From: Polytrichum commune
Taxonomy: Eukaryota; Streptophyta; Polytrichopsida; Polytrichales; Polytrichaceae
Direction: 5' to 3'
Length of the DNA: 64,000 bases
Assembly (NCBI GenBank): GCA_950295325.1
Contig: OX485803.1
Location: forward strand, 36,905,554-36,969,553
Positions within the stretch are counted from its first letter, which is position 1. Every line of letters begins with the position of its first letter. The position numbers and the translations under genes are program-made. Below the pieces are notes generated by a model. The model was not told the origin of the DNA, did no database searches, and saw nothing but the letters and a program-made list of their open reading frames with translations. Below, piece by piece: positions 12,501 through 24,860 of the stretch.

Positions 12501-13990
12501 CCTTCGAGTCCGGAACGCACTCCACGTTGTCAACCCAATCCTTCCGTTCAGTATGCCACTTATTCAATTTTGCAAGAGATGTACACCGATACATCCTGCA
12601 CAGGCGTGGTACGAGTGGAAAATGCCGCAAAACTTTCATTGGTGTCCTACTTGACTCCGATTTATACCTCAACTGTCCACACTTTGGACAATTCATTGCG
12701 TCTTCTAACTCCTTTCGGAATAAACAACACCCATTTACACAAGCATGTATCGAGACAAATGATAATCCAAGTTGTCTTAGATACCTGCGAGCTTTATAGT
12801 ATGATTTCGGAAGAGTATTTTTGCCAGGTAGTAGCTCCGATAGCAACTTCAGCAATTCCGTGGCGCATGCATTGGAGACTCCAAAAACTGCAAAGCAATT
12901 GAGAAGGAGAATGACGGCAACTACTCGGCTTGTTTTGCTTCCCTCGTATAGTGGGATGGAAGATTCTTCCAGTAGATCCATTCCTTCATCGGCCATAAAC
13001 TCTCGTTCATCTTCAAGTATTTCCTCCTCCTGACTATCAGCAATGTCGTTCTCAAACCGGCCAAAACACTCTGTTATCATCCGCTGCACTTCAAAGTCGC
13101 CTTCATCATTCGCATGCTCATTTATGTCGTTGCGTTCCTCGTCTTCGGCATCCATTGTGCTTGGAAGGGGAACATCAGTATTTAGTGTGCTTTCTTTGCC
13201 ACTAAGACCAGACTGCATATGCACGTGCCAAAATAATCCCACAGTAGCGGTGATGTCAGAAGCGACTTCTAGGCTAAGCTACACCTGTTAACAACTCTTC
13301 TGTCACATATTTGCTGAATGTTTACTACATGTAGTCAAATACTATATGTTTACTATATGTAGTCACATATTTACTATATATTTACTATATGTTGTCTATA
13401 TGTTGTCTATATGTTTACTATTTGTTTACTATATGTAGTCACGGTATGTGGTTAAAGGTGCACATACTTCATACTCAAAGAGATAGTTTGATAACCACCT
13501 CGTAGCTTGAAGTGTGAACGTTATCACTTATAAGAGGTATTCAGTGACAACTTTCAATTGAGCATGAAAATCTCCTTGTTTGAAAGGCCACCAAACCCCT
13601 TTGAACTGGACAATCATGAGGAAACAATAATTCACGATAAACAACTGTCCCGCAATGAGTGCCACACAATATGCGGCCAATGTCTTTCAGTGCTTCTACT
13701 CCCACATATCTACACCTATGACTACCCGTAGTCACAACATATACCTATGTGCCTATGGTTATTCAACAAGTTTTAGGATTACAAACTCGTACCAATATAG
13801 ATGTTTGGAACTGTGGATCGCGCTTGTAATGCCTCAAATGCTTGCGAATGGTTTCTCTTGATAGAACCCTCCCTCCCATGCAGTTTTTACACGGACATGG
13901 ATATGATGAGAGGTGCAATCCATTTGCCTCCTTCTCCTCTAAGTCCCAGAGTTGTAGGTGCAAGAGTTCATCTCTTGAATTCTGGTCCAT
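9526..13990 (-). CDS. CACTA TNP2-type transposase (Transpos_assoc, TNP2, DUF4218, DUF4216)
   Basis: Likely one gene of at least four exons: 13990-13793, 13278-11776, 11517 to about 10567, and about 10395 to 9526. The first junctions have GT-AG borders and matching phase; the border between the last two exons could not be fixed. Exon 1 has the Cys-rich transposase-associated segment (YPCPCKNCMGGR, then RKHL). Exon 2 has TNP2 hallmarks: GLALDGVNPFSNQSLSHSTWP, HDFPAYGLVSG and CTECG, which hold the first catalytic acids. Exon 3 (HVLDAMHCEKNICENIMKTI and following) is DUF4218-like. The last exon (LIKYDRVIPYSADSFAFP, QVFFVDD, WKVVL) is DUF4216. The product cuts and joins E1 ends. Confidence 0.85.
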
Positions 13991-16285
13991 CTAGGACACT
14001 TCAATTTGGTGGACTGCAACTCCTCAGTCGAAGAGCTACGTCTTGCTGGAGCATATATTTGTGTCAATGGAGCTTCGCTATGATGGCTTCACTATGCAAG
14101 GCAGTCAACATTAACATATGTGACTATGGCTAGTCAACATCTTACATGACCAGTGTCATCAACCCTGTTGCTTGGGTTTCAAGTTCTATACATGCATCAT
14201 AGAGGACCAGAGGACTCTTGGTTTCAAATTCTATATCTGTATCACAATAAGCTCCTGATAATAATTAAGCAATAGTCAAAGTTTGAGCTAGGTACGGTAC
14301 AAGGACCTTCATCACCTACCCAGTGATCAGGGAGATTTTTGGGCATGACCGGTTGAGATCCAAGTGTTTGCAAGTCCAACTGGTTACATGTTGACATCCT
14401 CCGGTTTTCTTTTATTAATCGGGGGTATATTCTACAAATTCTTTTAAAATGATCAGTAATTTTCCTGCAGTCTTCAGCTTCAACCGGTTATTTCTCAAAA
14501 TCAACCGCTTATTTTTTAACCAACTGCCGGTTCTCCCCGCTCATAGCACCTACCTTTGGGAAGAGATGCCAAACATTGAGAGATTGCAATATTGCGACCT
14601 AAGCAAACTCATGCCAAATTAAATGATAAATTTGCACAAACAAGAACCAATTTTTGGAAGGAATCATTCCAATTCTCATTTCAATATGTTGTATTACAGT
14701 TTATGTACAAAAGTTGAAACAACAAGTCATGTCCAGGAGTTTATAATGTTTGGTGAACTTCATGTACTTTGTTCTTCAATCCAAATTTCTAAGATATTGT
14801 GAAATCTGGGTGTTTGTAAATTGTCCTAATACTTGGGCAACCTTAAGGTTGCAGAGATTTGCGGAAGAATTGACCCTTTAGTTACAGTCATATGAGAGGC
14901 AGATTCAAAGCAAATGTGAGAATACGGGCACTCTGCTCCTTTTTGAAACTAGAAATGAAGGCACAAAAAATTGGTGACTGAAGAGTAATGACCCCAGCTG
15001 CAGTGTACACAAATTATATCCTATTACATTCCTTCAACTCTAATTCATCTATAATTGTAGGGATGCATGGAATTTTACCGTTGTAAGGCCCCAACCCATA
15101 GCAACCTTTGTTCACCGTTGTAAACCCTCTGCAGATTCAACCCAAATTTTTTGAGGAAATTAGAGATATAGGATGAAGACTGGAACAATTTAGCGCCGCA
15201 AATTGTAATAGCAAGCTTCCAAATTTTGTGGTCTAGTTGTAGTCAACTTTTAATCTAGTTGTAGTCAACATGTAGTCTAGTTTTAATCAACATTTAATCT
15301 AGTTGTAGTCAACATTTAGTCACTAGATCAGTTCGTATCATGAGAACACTAAATCCTTCTCAAACAACATCTCCTAAAAATCACTTGAAATCTTATGCAT
15401 AAGTTTGTTCAAAGCATCGTTAAACATCGCTATGAAATTAGTCTCTTATCAACTGGCTTTCCAGGTCTTTTTTCGCAGCAAATTCACACTCATCCACCAG
15501 GCCTATATGTTTTTCAAATCGTGAATGCCCATGGACGAGAGAAAGAGAGAGATTTGATGCCCCATGCCATCCCAAAAATATCTCTGCAGTTCATTTACAT
15601 GCAATAGAAAAAACTTGAACAGAGTTGCAACGAGTTGAAATGAGTTGCAATAAAACACCATCAGAGAAGCTGGATAGCATACAGGAAGAATCCTCTCAAG
15701 TTACTCAATGACACTAATTCTAACTTGCTCACTCGTCAACTCTAACAATGAGTCCACCAGATCACCCTCGAGAATGGATGGAGCTTTCCCTGTCCTCGTG
15801 TACACGTTTGTTATGCCAGTATGGACGTGAAAGAACACTAAAATAATGGATACTGTTGGTTTATACATTTCGGTTATAAGCAAATTAAAGAGCTCTAAAA
15901 TGGTAAACTCTGTTGGTTTATACATTCGTAGGCATGGCCACTGGTGTTAATTTGTCAGTTGAATAAGTTTGTTTAAACTAAAGTTAGTGTGACGTTGAGT
16001 CGGTCCTCAAAGTTATAAGTGTCGGTACCTCCCATAACGGTCCCTAAACCCTAACCTAACCCTAACCCTCCTAACCCTCCCCGCCATGTGGAGCACTCTA
16101 ACCCTCCGTCCCAGCAAGCTTCAACGCCGGCAGCTACACTCCTCGATTGTTGCCACCAAAGTGAACCATCGATTGTGCACGAATTGTTGGTGAACGGCTC
16201 GCTAGTATGGTGTACAAAACCATCTCCTTCACAATGGCGTCGCTTTGGAGGGCTGCCGCCACCACTTTGTCCATGCTGTCTCGAC
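13991..16285. other. E1 internal non-coding region between the two genes
   Basis: No supported gene. It lies between the divergent TNP2 and TNPA-like genes and should hold their promoters. TAGTC-type motifs cluster at 15235-15320. A telomere-like CCCTAACC tract lies at 16038-16080, just before the TNPA-like frame; such telo-box sequences are common in plant promoters. Confidence 0.5.
15235..15320. repeat. TAGTC-motif cluster
   Basis: Four imperfect copies of CTAGTTGTAGTCAACAT. It belongs to the same motif family as the arrays at 22190-22450 and in later E1 introns. These are probably binding sites for an E1-encoded protein. Confidence 0.6.
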
Positions 16286-19200
16286 ATGGACACAGGTAGC
16301 GAGAGTGAAGGTGGACCATGGAGCGATAGTTCGGCCACCACAAGCAGCAGCGATTCACCAAGGAGCGGCGATTCCCCAAGGAGCAGCAACAGTGAGCCAA
16401 CCGCGTCCCCCACAGCGGAGGAAGGAGTAGTTCTAACTCCACACGAGGCCTCTCGGTTGCAGAACATTGAGAGGAACAACAGGAAGTTGCGCGACTTAGG
16501 GTTGCCTGCACTTGTATCTCAAGTCGGCGGAGCAGAGAAGGCGGGGAAAGAACTTTTAGAATCAGAGGCAGTCCCAAGTCTTTTTTCGATCAAGGAACGG
16601 GAGGTCCTGCCGAGGAGGGTGACGCGGTCCACGAGAGCAGCATCCCCGACGCCGACTGGTCACCTGCCTGGGAGAGAGGTGCGTTTTGCCACCACATTTG
16701 CTGGGATCGGTGATTCTCCTTAAGTCTTGATCCTCAACCGGTCTGGTCTCTCAAACTCAACCAGTCGATCCTTCCAGTGAAATGCTCTTTAAATGGTTGA
16801 TGTGTGTGATGACCCTAGGGGTGTGCTGTAACTCGCAATGTAAATCTAATCTGATGGGTTGAAAGATGTGTTTTCCGTGATTTGGTGGTTGCACAGAGGG
16901 GGGTTAGGTTTAAGTTTAGGGTCGGAATCTTATGCATGTAGTTCCCCATAGATTGAAAGATAAGTGTCTTTTTGAAGATGTGAGAAAACGAAGGAGCCTC
17001 AAATTTATCGCCACTGCAATCGCTGAGTCTGAGAATTTGGTACTTGAGATCTCATAGTAACAATCTACGTGAATCCTGGACATCGAAGAACTGCTAACCA
17101 AAGACAAGGCTTTTTGTACCATATATAAGTTGGGTTTCATTTTGTGTACCATGGTGTCTTACAGACAGGGAAGGTGCTGAACTTTGCAACTCAAGACTCC
17201 TGAGATTTTATGTGAACATTAGACTTAAAAAGAATTGATTATAAATGGTGGGGCTTGTCTAAGTTGATCAGAATGTTGTCAATTAGTGGAGGGTGCACTG
17301 TGGATGTGGTGAAATTTTGCATTTCAATGGCTGCACATTGTAGCTTAATGCAATTTCTGAAACCTTTTTGTATACACATGGATAAGCCATCTTCAAAATT
17401 CCTATGTTCTGATGAGAAAAAAGAAAGAATCATTTAGTTTTGTGGTGTCTCTCGTACTAACTAATCACGTGTTTCACATCCTTTAGGAGAAACTGGGCGA
17501 ATCAGGATGATGAATAACCATTTTAATTTCACTCAAATTTTCTGTCTTTCACTCCAATTTTCTGTTGTCCAATTTTGTGGCAATTCTTATAATATGTTAC
17601 AAATAACTGCAGGTGAGAATTCATGGAGCAATGAGGGAGTATCAACGAGTTGTGAACCTTGTAGTGTAGTTGTAAACCCGGCAATTTCTGTACTTCACGG
17701 TTACAATGTGAGGTTAATGCATTTTCACATATCCATTTTCACTAGTTAAGTTTGGAATCACAACTTGTGTCTGCTTTATTTTGAAAATTACCGTGCATTT
17801 TGTCTGCACACTAACATTGATGATTTTATGCAAGTCTTGCAGTTGGAGGAAACTGAGCAGTTAAAGGCCCCCTTACGACCAGCTGAACTTGAGGTTGTTG
17901 CAGGGGTTTAGGGTTTAGGGGTTTAGGGTATTCCCCTTGTGTCGTGACGGAGGGTAATCCCGGCATAATGTCGTGCCGTCACGACACGTATCCGTCACGA
18001 CATTATGCCGGATGCTGTCTTTATCCTGACGGACTTGAATTTTACCGATTTTTTTGTGTAATTACATTAACCCAATTCAGACACGTAGGATTTACAATGT
18101 CCACGTGTGATGACATGTCAGCAAAGTAAAGGTAAAGTGGGGAAAAATTTACTAGAGCCCGTCCGCCCTTGTTCCCGACCCCGTCCGCTCCGTTCCCAAC
18201 CCCATACGCCCCGTTCCCCCCCGTCCGCCCCGTTCCCCCCCGTCCGCCCCTCCGTCCGCTCCCCCGTCTGCCCCAATTTTTTTAATTTTTTTTAATTTTT
18301 TTCCCCCCCCCCCCCCTTCCCCGTCCGCCCCATTTTTTTTTTTAAAATTTCCCCCCCCTCCGTCCGCCCCAGTTTTTTTTTTTTTTTTTTTTTTCCCCCC
18401 CCCCTTCCCCGTCCGCCCCATTTAAAAAAAAAAATTTCCCCCCCCCGTCCGCCCCTCCGTCCACTCCCCCGTCCGCCCCAATTTTTTTTATTTTTTTCCC
18501 CCCCCCCCCTTCCCCGTCCGCCCCATTTTTTTAAAAAAAAATTTCCCCCCCCTCCGTCCGCCCCGTTCCCAACCCCGTCCGCCCCGTTCCCCCCCGTCCG
18601 CGCCCCGTTCCCCCCCCCCGTCCGCCCCATTTTTTAAAAAAAAAATTTCCCCCCCCTCCGTCCGCCCCCGTTCCCCCCCCGTCCGCTCCGTTCCCCCCCC
18701 CCCCCCCCCGTCCGCTCCCGTTCCCCCCGTCCGCCCCCGTTCCCGACTCCGTCCGCTCCGTTCCCGCCCCCGTTCCCGACCCCGTCCGCTGCGTTCCCCC
18801 CCCCACCCCCGTCCGCCCCACCCTCGTCCCCCGTCCGCCCCACACCCTCCTTAGTCGTTTTTTACTACTTTGATTTTAACAAAATGGTAAACAAAATGGC
18901 AAAATGATTTACCTGGCGCTAGGCATATCCACGACCACATCGGCGTTTTCTGCCACATAGGACGCCACCTTGGCAAGAAGGTAAGTATTTTACCCACCCT
19001 AGTCCGTTCCCCCTATGTTGACCCTACGTGGACCCTATTGTGTCGTGACGGAGGGGTCCGTCACGACACGACACGACATGACGGCACGACACCGTCATGA
19101 CGTCGCGATAGACAACCCTGCTTTTATCCTATTAGTATGTTAGCTGGCCATGCATGTGTGACAATATAGAATCACTATAGTCACTCATTGTGAAAATCAA

Positions 19201-22200
19201 TCAGAAGAAACAAGGTGTTCAAGACGGCGATCACTCACCGCAAGCTTCAAATTTATGCATAGTTGTAATTTCGCAGTTTGTTTCCATCATTCCTTATTCA
19301 CTCTGATTGGCCCTGCCCTTACAGCTGGCTATGATGGCACTTTATTCATCTAATGTTGGCACTGGATACATCTTGATACGGCACTACTAGTAATTTTTTC
19401 ATCTAAATAGTGGTACAAGTTCTCCTCCATAGCTATATAGATTGGTGTTTGAGCTAGCCTGCTAACCTCTACAAGGTAAAGCAGATCCAGTAAAACCATT
19501 GCCTCATAGCTTTACGGTGATTTTCCTGCACTCTTGAACTTTCAACCGGTTATTTCTCAAACTAGTATGACTAACACTAGTATGACTAACACTAGTTTGA
19601 CTAACACTAGTATGACTGTCTCTGCAGTCCTAACTCCAGTATGACTAACACTAGTCAAATCTAGTAAACCTTGTATTGGTACTAGTGAAGTATGCAAATA
19701 GGGTGACTGTGTGTAGTACCCTTTGGTAGGTATTTCACCACTGTGGTGCCAGTTGTTTACAATGACCAATTGCTTGATTAACCAGTGTCTCTAACTATAT
19801 GTATTGACCTAAAGAGCCGTGTAGTACCAGTACACATGCAGACTAATTACTGCGCAGGCACTGCAGGCATTGGAAGAAGCGGGGACGAGGACCAGAAGGT
19901 CAGTGGAAGCATTGTTGCCACCATCCCCAGCACGTCAGACTCCTTTGCAGGTGGGCCTTTCGCAAGCTCTGACATTACTTCATACTTGTTAAGTTAATAG
20001 TCCCCCATACGTGTGTTGTGAACTTGGCGGCACGTAATTAGGATATAAGGCTTGAAATTTGAACCTACAAGTGATTATGCATCTACTATGCGCACTCATC
20101 CCTTGGTTACAAAACTGTTGGCTAATGAACCTACAAGTAATTTAGAACCTGCCACAAAGAACAAGTACATGACCTCATAAGCCACTTTGTTGCACTACAT
20201 AATGAATATGGAGTGCTGATTGACCACACTTCTTGATGCACATATCTTGCATACATGACCAATGAACTAGACAAACTTGACTAATGTAGAGATACTTGAC
20301 TAGTTAAGTGTTCGTCTTGACTAGTGCTAGTCAGTCTACATGAGAACTTGTCAACTCGTAGTCATAGGTTGTACTCGTTTGACTAGCACTAGTATGACTA
20401 ACTCTAGTCAAATCACAGTCAATTGCAGGTTGGCCTCTCTAAAGCTTTGACATGACTTCATACTTGTTAAGGCAATAGTCCCTAATACGTGCGGTGATAG
20501 TGAACTAAGTCATTGTGTACCAAATGTGCAGTCCAAACTTGTATTGTCAGAACCTACGAAGTGGGAAGTTAGAAGGCGTTGCAGTGCCAAGACCACAACC
20601 GAGGAAGGACGTTCACGGCCACCAACACCCTCTGCCACGAAATTTGCGGTGCCACAAACAGTGCAACAACCTTCATCAACAGCAGTGAAGCCAAAACGCA
20701 CCATGTTGACGAGTGTGACGTGGTCATCGAACGATGAGGACGCCCACGACTTCTTGGAGGAGGAGAGCCTATACCCGGACTTTGCACCACCTAATGCTCG
20801 GAGGTACGAAGGTTCACGTTATTCTGCTAAGACCTCTGAAGTTGGTTCGGAAGACTATGCAAGTATGGACCTCAAAATTTTGAGCAAAGAATTGGAGATG
20901 TTGAAGGTACAAAGGGCTCATGCGCAACGTCAAGCGGCAAAGCTCACACCGGATGTAGGTGGAGGAGAAGACTTCGATGGATTATCACGGAATTTGGATG
21001 CCGATAAGCGCCATCGGAGGCGGCTGCATTCACGGCAACAGCAGCAGGAAGCACCGGTCCGAGAGCAACAGGGAAGAAAACGGTACACCGTAGAAGTTGA
21101 CATGAAGGGGAGTCCATGCGGGGTAAACCGACACCTATGGTTGAAATGCCTACGTGGCCATGCAGTGGACCTGGACTTCAGCGTCGATAATTTCAACGAC
21201 CACAATCCAATGACACTGCTAAATATCAAGAAGAGGGTGGATAACACCTTTGAGTACGAAGGTGGCATTGGGCACATTACAGAGTGGTGTTTTCATTCCA
21301 ATTTGAAAACACAGTTAAAGATGAAGAGGTATGCCATGAAGAAATTAATGATCGCTGGCAAAGAGAAACCCAAGCACATCCGCCAAGACCATTGGGTCAA
21401 CTTGTCGGCACTAATCGCAGATGAGAAGAAGGTGAAGCAAGCAGAGACTCTGACTCAGAACCGAACTCAACTGAAGCGGCTTTCTCATGCTGGTCGGTCC
21501 GAGGGGGAGGTCACCGCACATCTGGTAAGTAATTTGCCTCTAGTCAACCTCTAGTCATGTTCTAGTCACCCTACAGTCTTGAATTTGATAACCATTGGGT
21601 CAACTTGTCGGCACTAATCGCAGATGAGAAGAAGGTGAAGCAAGCAGAGACTCTGACTCAGAACCGAACTCAACTGAAGCGGCTTTCTCATGCTGGTCGG
21701 TCCGAGGGGGAGGTCACCGCACATCTGGTAAGTAATTTGCCTCTAGTCAACCTCTAGTCATGTTCTAGTCACCCTACAGTCTTGAATTTGATAACCACCT
21801 CGTAGCTTGAAGTGTTTTCCTCCTCTTACACATGTACTAATGTTATCTACAAGATTAGTATCTAAACTCATGAACATTTTTATAAAAGCTATCTCTCTGA
21901 ATGTCCCTTAGAGTTTCCTAGTATTACAAAATGTACTATGTGGGGAATGGAATAAAGGTCTTGAGATGATGTTATGCAGGGTGTAATATTAGGCAATCAA
22001 ATCAAAGTTTGAGTGATTTTCAATCCTTGTTGAAGCTATGTTTAAATTCCTTCTAAACAACTGCTGACAAGATGATTTGGTGACGATCAATGCAATGTTA
22101 TGTGATCCAACCTAAGGATATAGTTCTTCAATTATGGCTTAGTAAACATCCAAGGAGGTTGTAGTAACATGTTAGAGAACATGTACTCAGGTTGTAGGCC

Positions 22201-24860
22201 GGTTGTGGTCAACCTCTAGTCACGTTGTGGTCTAGTTGTAGTTAAAAGTTAGTCTAGTTATAATCAGCATTTAATCTAGTTGTAGTCAATATGTAGTTTA
22301 GTTGTAGTTAACATGTAGTTTAATTGTAGTCAACATACAGTTTAGTTGTAGTCTAGTTGCAGTCACCTTATAGTCTAGTTGCAGTCACGTTTGTAGTCTA
22401 GTTTCAGTCACCTTGTAGTCTATCTGTAGTCACCTTGTATTTCAGTTCATGCTTATTTGACAGCATGTTTCAAAATGTAATGGGTTAATGTCTGATTAAT
22501 GCAATTGAACTGCAAGACAGTGTTTCTGCAGGCAGTAGAGCTGCAACGGGATCCAAGCCGTGAGGAGATTGAGTCCGAAATGCAACGACAAAAAGCTCGC
22601 AATAAGCAACCTGTGGGATGCTCCAACGTGTCTCACATATCTGCAGGTGCAAGCCAAGCCGAGATGCCATCACCATCCCTGGCCATGGAAGTAAAATTCC
22701 TCAAGCGCGACTTTTATACCCGCATGAGTGCGATGGAGGCACATGTGAAGGCTATCATGCAACATCTGAACGTCCCCGTTCTAGTAGATACCAATATTTG
22801 CAATGTGCAGCCGCAGTCATCCATCCCGCAGAAGCATTCAACTCCAAACATGGATTTCAGCGGACTTCAGCAGAGCACATCGGAGTGCTTGCTGAAATCG
22901 GTACTAACTCTATATAGGTGTTCCGAATTTGAATTGGTGAATTTAACTTGTTCATTGTTGCAACCCTCAACCTTAACTACGTGTCGTTGCCTACATTTTG
23001 CAGGTTCCAATCCAGAAAGTGGCCTCTTCAAAATCAGGAGGAGACTCGAGAGGAGGTTTTCCCAAAAATGACACAGCCCCTGCAGGAGCTGCACACACAC
23101 TTGATGCGGAGAAGGTGATATGTAGTCAACTTGTAGTGTAGGTATAATCAGCTTGTAGTGTAGTTATAATCAACTTGTAGTTATAGTCAAATTATAATCT
23201 AGTTATAGTCGCACCATAGTTTAGTTAGTCAAAGTGTAGTCTACTTACAGTCAAAGTATAGTTTAGTTACAGTCAAAGTGTAAGCTAGTTACAGTCACAT
23301 TGTAGTCTGCTTATAGTCAAACACTTACTCTAGTTAGCGCAGATGGTGACTTCTTGCAGCCCATTCAAGTTGAGTTGGTGACTAAATTCTCGTAAACTTG
23401 GGTTTTTAGTGGAACCCTTTTGGATGGATGACTAAATAAGATAGCTGGGTACTCTGTGCAGGGGAAAAAGCGGAAGGCCTCTGACGGAAGTCCATCAGAA
23501 ATGGCCTCCTCAAAATCAAGAGGAGACTCAAGAGGAGGTTCTCCCAAAAATGACACAGCCCCTGCAGGAGCTGCACACACACTTGATGCGCAGAAGGTGA
23601 TATGTAGTCAAATTGTAGTGTAGTTATAATCAACTTGTAGTTATAGTCACATTATAATCTAGTTATAGTCGGCCTATAGTCTAGTTAGTCTAAGTGTAGT
23701 CTAGTTACAGTTAAAGTATGGTCTAGTTACAGTCAAAGTATGGTCTAGTTACAGTCACAGTCTGGTTATAGTCAAAGTGAAATCTAGTTAGCGCAGAAGG
23801 TGACTTCTTGCAGACCATTCAAGTTGAGTTTGTTGACTGAATAGGACAGTTGGGTACTCTGTGCAGGGGAAAAAGCGGAAGACCTCTGACCTAAGCCCAT
23901 CAGAAATGAAGGTTGACGGTTTGGAGAAAGAAGATGACGAGGAGGTAAGCTTGGGCTCAAGGGAAAAGGCAACCCAAGATGTTGCAGGTGACAAAGGAGT
24001 TGGCATAGGCACTCCGAAGAAGAGGCCGAGGGCCACGGAGTTACAGAAGCTGCAAATTGGAACTCAGTCACCTCAAGGGCCTAGAAAATTACGTACTAAA
24101 CAACATGTGGATGACGGAGGAAAGCCTAAACCCAAGAAAGGGGATGACATAGGAAAGCCTAAACCCAAGAAAGGTGCAGCAAAATGTCCAAAGGTAAAAA
24201 GTTTATAATGTACTTGACAAATTTGATATAGTCAATGTGATCCTTGAAGTTGTGACTAACTCATATTTATAGTCAACTTGCAGTGTAGTTACAGTCAAAG
24301 TGCAGAGATAGTCAAATTGCAGTCTAGTTATAGTCAAGTTGTAGTCTAGTTACAGTCTAGTTACACATGACTAATGTTTGACTAACCATTGACTAATGCT
24401 AGACTACCCCATGACTAATGCTGGACTAACCCGTGACTAAGTCTAGACTAATAGTTGACTAGGTCTAGTCAACATACCCTAAATATCAGTTTCAGAGTGG
24501 GCACTTACTAACTTTTTGAGCATGTCAATTTCTTTGTAGGAGAAAGAAATATTGAAGGAGGTTGAAGCACCGCTACCCTTTGTAGTAGGATACGTCGTAC
24601 AGATCATGGGAATAGGAGTCAACGAGGAATCCCTTCTAGTAGGGGAAGGGCGGGTCACGACTCTTCCGGGGGGGACATTGCACGGAGTAGTAATCGTTGA
24701 AGGAACTGTGTCCTTGGCAGTGCTGCAGAGCCACGATGACAAATATGTGCTATATAAACCCTTAATGCTAGATGATCCACCGGTGTCCAAAATTGGTGAT
24801 GCCGTTGGGCAGTTTATTCTGTGGCCCACAGAATGTTTGCGCCGGCCTCCGGCAGTTTAG
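16286..24860 (+). CDS. TNPA-like CACTA accessory transposase gene
   Basis: Multi-exon plus-strand gene. Well-supported phase-0 exons are 20532-21524, 22532-22900, 23004-23114, 23462-23596, 23867-24193 and 24540-24860. Earlier exons are less certain: about 16286-16724 and 19867-19950. The first carries RLQNIERNNRKLRDLGL, a motif common in plant En/Spm accessory proteins. The 20532 exon holds the plant-transposase-like core (MKGSPCGVNRHLW ... DHWVNL). The exon at 23867 is Lys-rich with two KPKPKKG repeats, likely nuclear-targeting. The last exon (LPGGTLHGVVIVEGTVSLAVL, KIGDAVGQFILWP) resembles the DUF8039 domain found at the end of such proteins. In En/Spm the TNPA protein binds subterminal motifs; the TAGTC arrays are the natural target here. 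The start ATG and the 5' exon chain are not settled. Confidence 0.65.
17938..18035. repeat. TGTCGTGACGG inverted repeats, left block
   Basis: Contains a strong hairpin: GGCATAATGTCGTG pairs with CACGACATTATGCC across about 20 bases. The core TGTCGTGACGG recurs at 19037-19110. The two blocks bracket the C-rich minisatellite inside an E1 intron and may be remnants of a nested element. Confidence 0.7.
18155..18845. repeat. C-rich minisatellite with poly-C/poly-T blocks
   Basis: Irregular tandem copies of CCCCGTCCGCC and TCCGTCCGCCCC, interspersed with runs of 8-18 C and 7-20 T. The minus strand is extremely G-rich (GGGGCGGACGG), so G-quadruplex or i-motif structure is likely. It lies within a presumed intron of the TNPA-like gene. 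Long open frames here, rich in Gly/Arg or Lys, are by-products of the repeat and not genes. Confidence 0.95.
19037..19110. repeat. TGTCGTGACGG inverted repeats, right block
   Basis: Several copies of GTCGTGACGG and its complement CCGTCACGAC in alternating orientation. Partner of the block at 17938-18035. Confidence 0.7.
21389..21794 (+). repeat. Apparently exact 203-bp tandem duplication spanning an exon end and splice donor
   Basis: The block starting CCATTGGGTCAAC (about 21389) repeats from about 21592 with no difference that I could see. It includes the last ~135 bases of a TNPA-like exon, its GTAAGT donor and adjoining TAGTC motifs. The second donor is therefore a decoy exon end. Identity suggests a recent event. 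Confidence 0.9.
22190..22450. repeat. TAGTC-motif array in E1 intron
   Basis: About a dozen variants of CTAGTTGTAGTCAACATG in direct order within one intron of the TNPA-like gene. Further arrays of the same motif lie at 23115-23330, 23600-23800, 24240-24475 and 25080-25780. They are probably protein-binding sites, by analogy with En/Spm subterminal repeats. Confidence 0.75.
23004..23943 (+). repeat. Duplicated exon-intron modules in the TNPA-like gene
   Basis: Two successive partial duplications. The exon segment GGAGGAGACTC ... GATGCG(G/C)AGAAG appears at about 23033-23114 and 23516-23596 (offset ~481 bp). The intron end and exon start around GGGTACTCTGTGCAGGGGAA appear at about 23447 and 23851 (offset ~404 bp). 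All copies keep splice signals and phase 0, so the repeated peptide can be included without a frameshift. Confidence 0.8.

Noticed and set aside
18107-18845. Gly/Arg/Lys-rich open frames
   Set aside because: Low-complexity by-products of the C-rich minisatellite.
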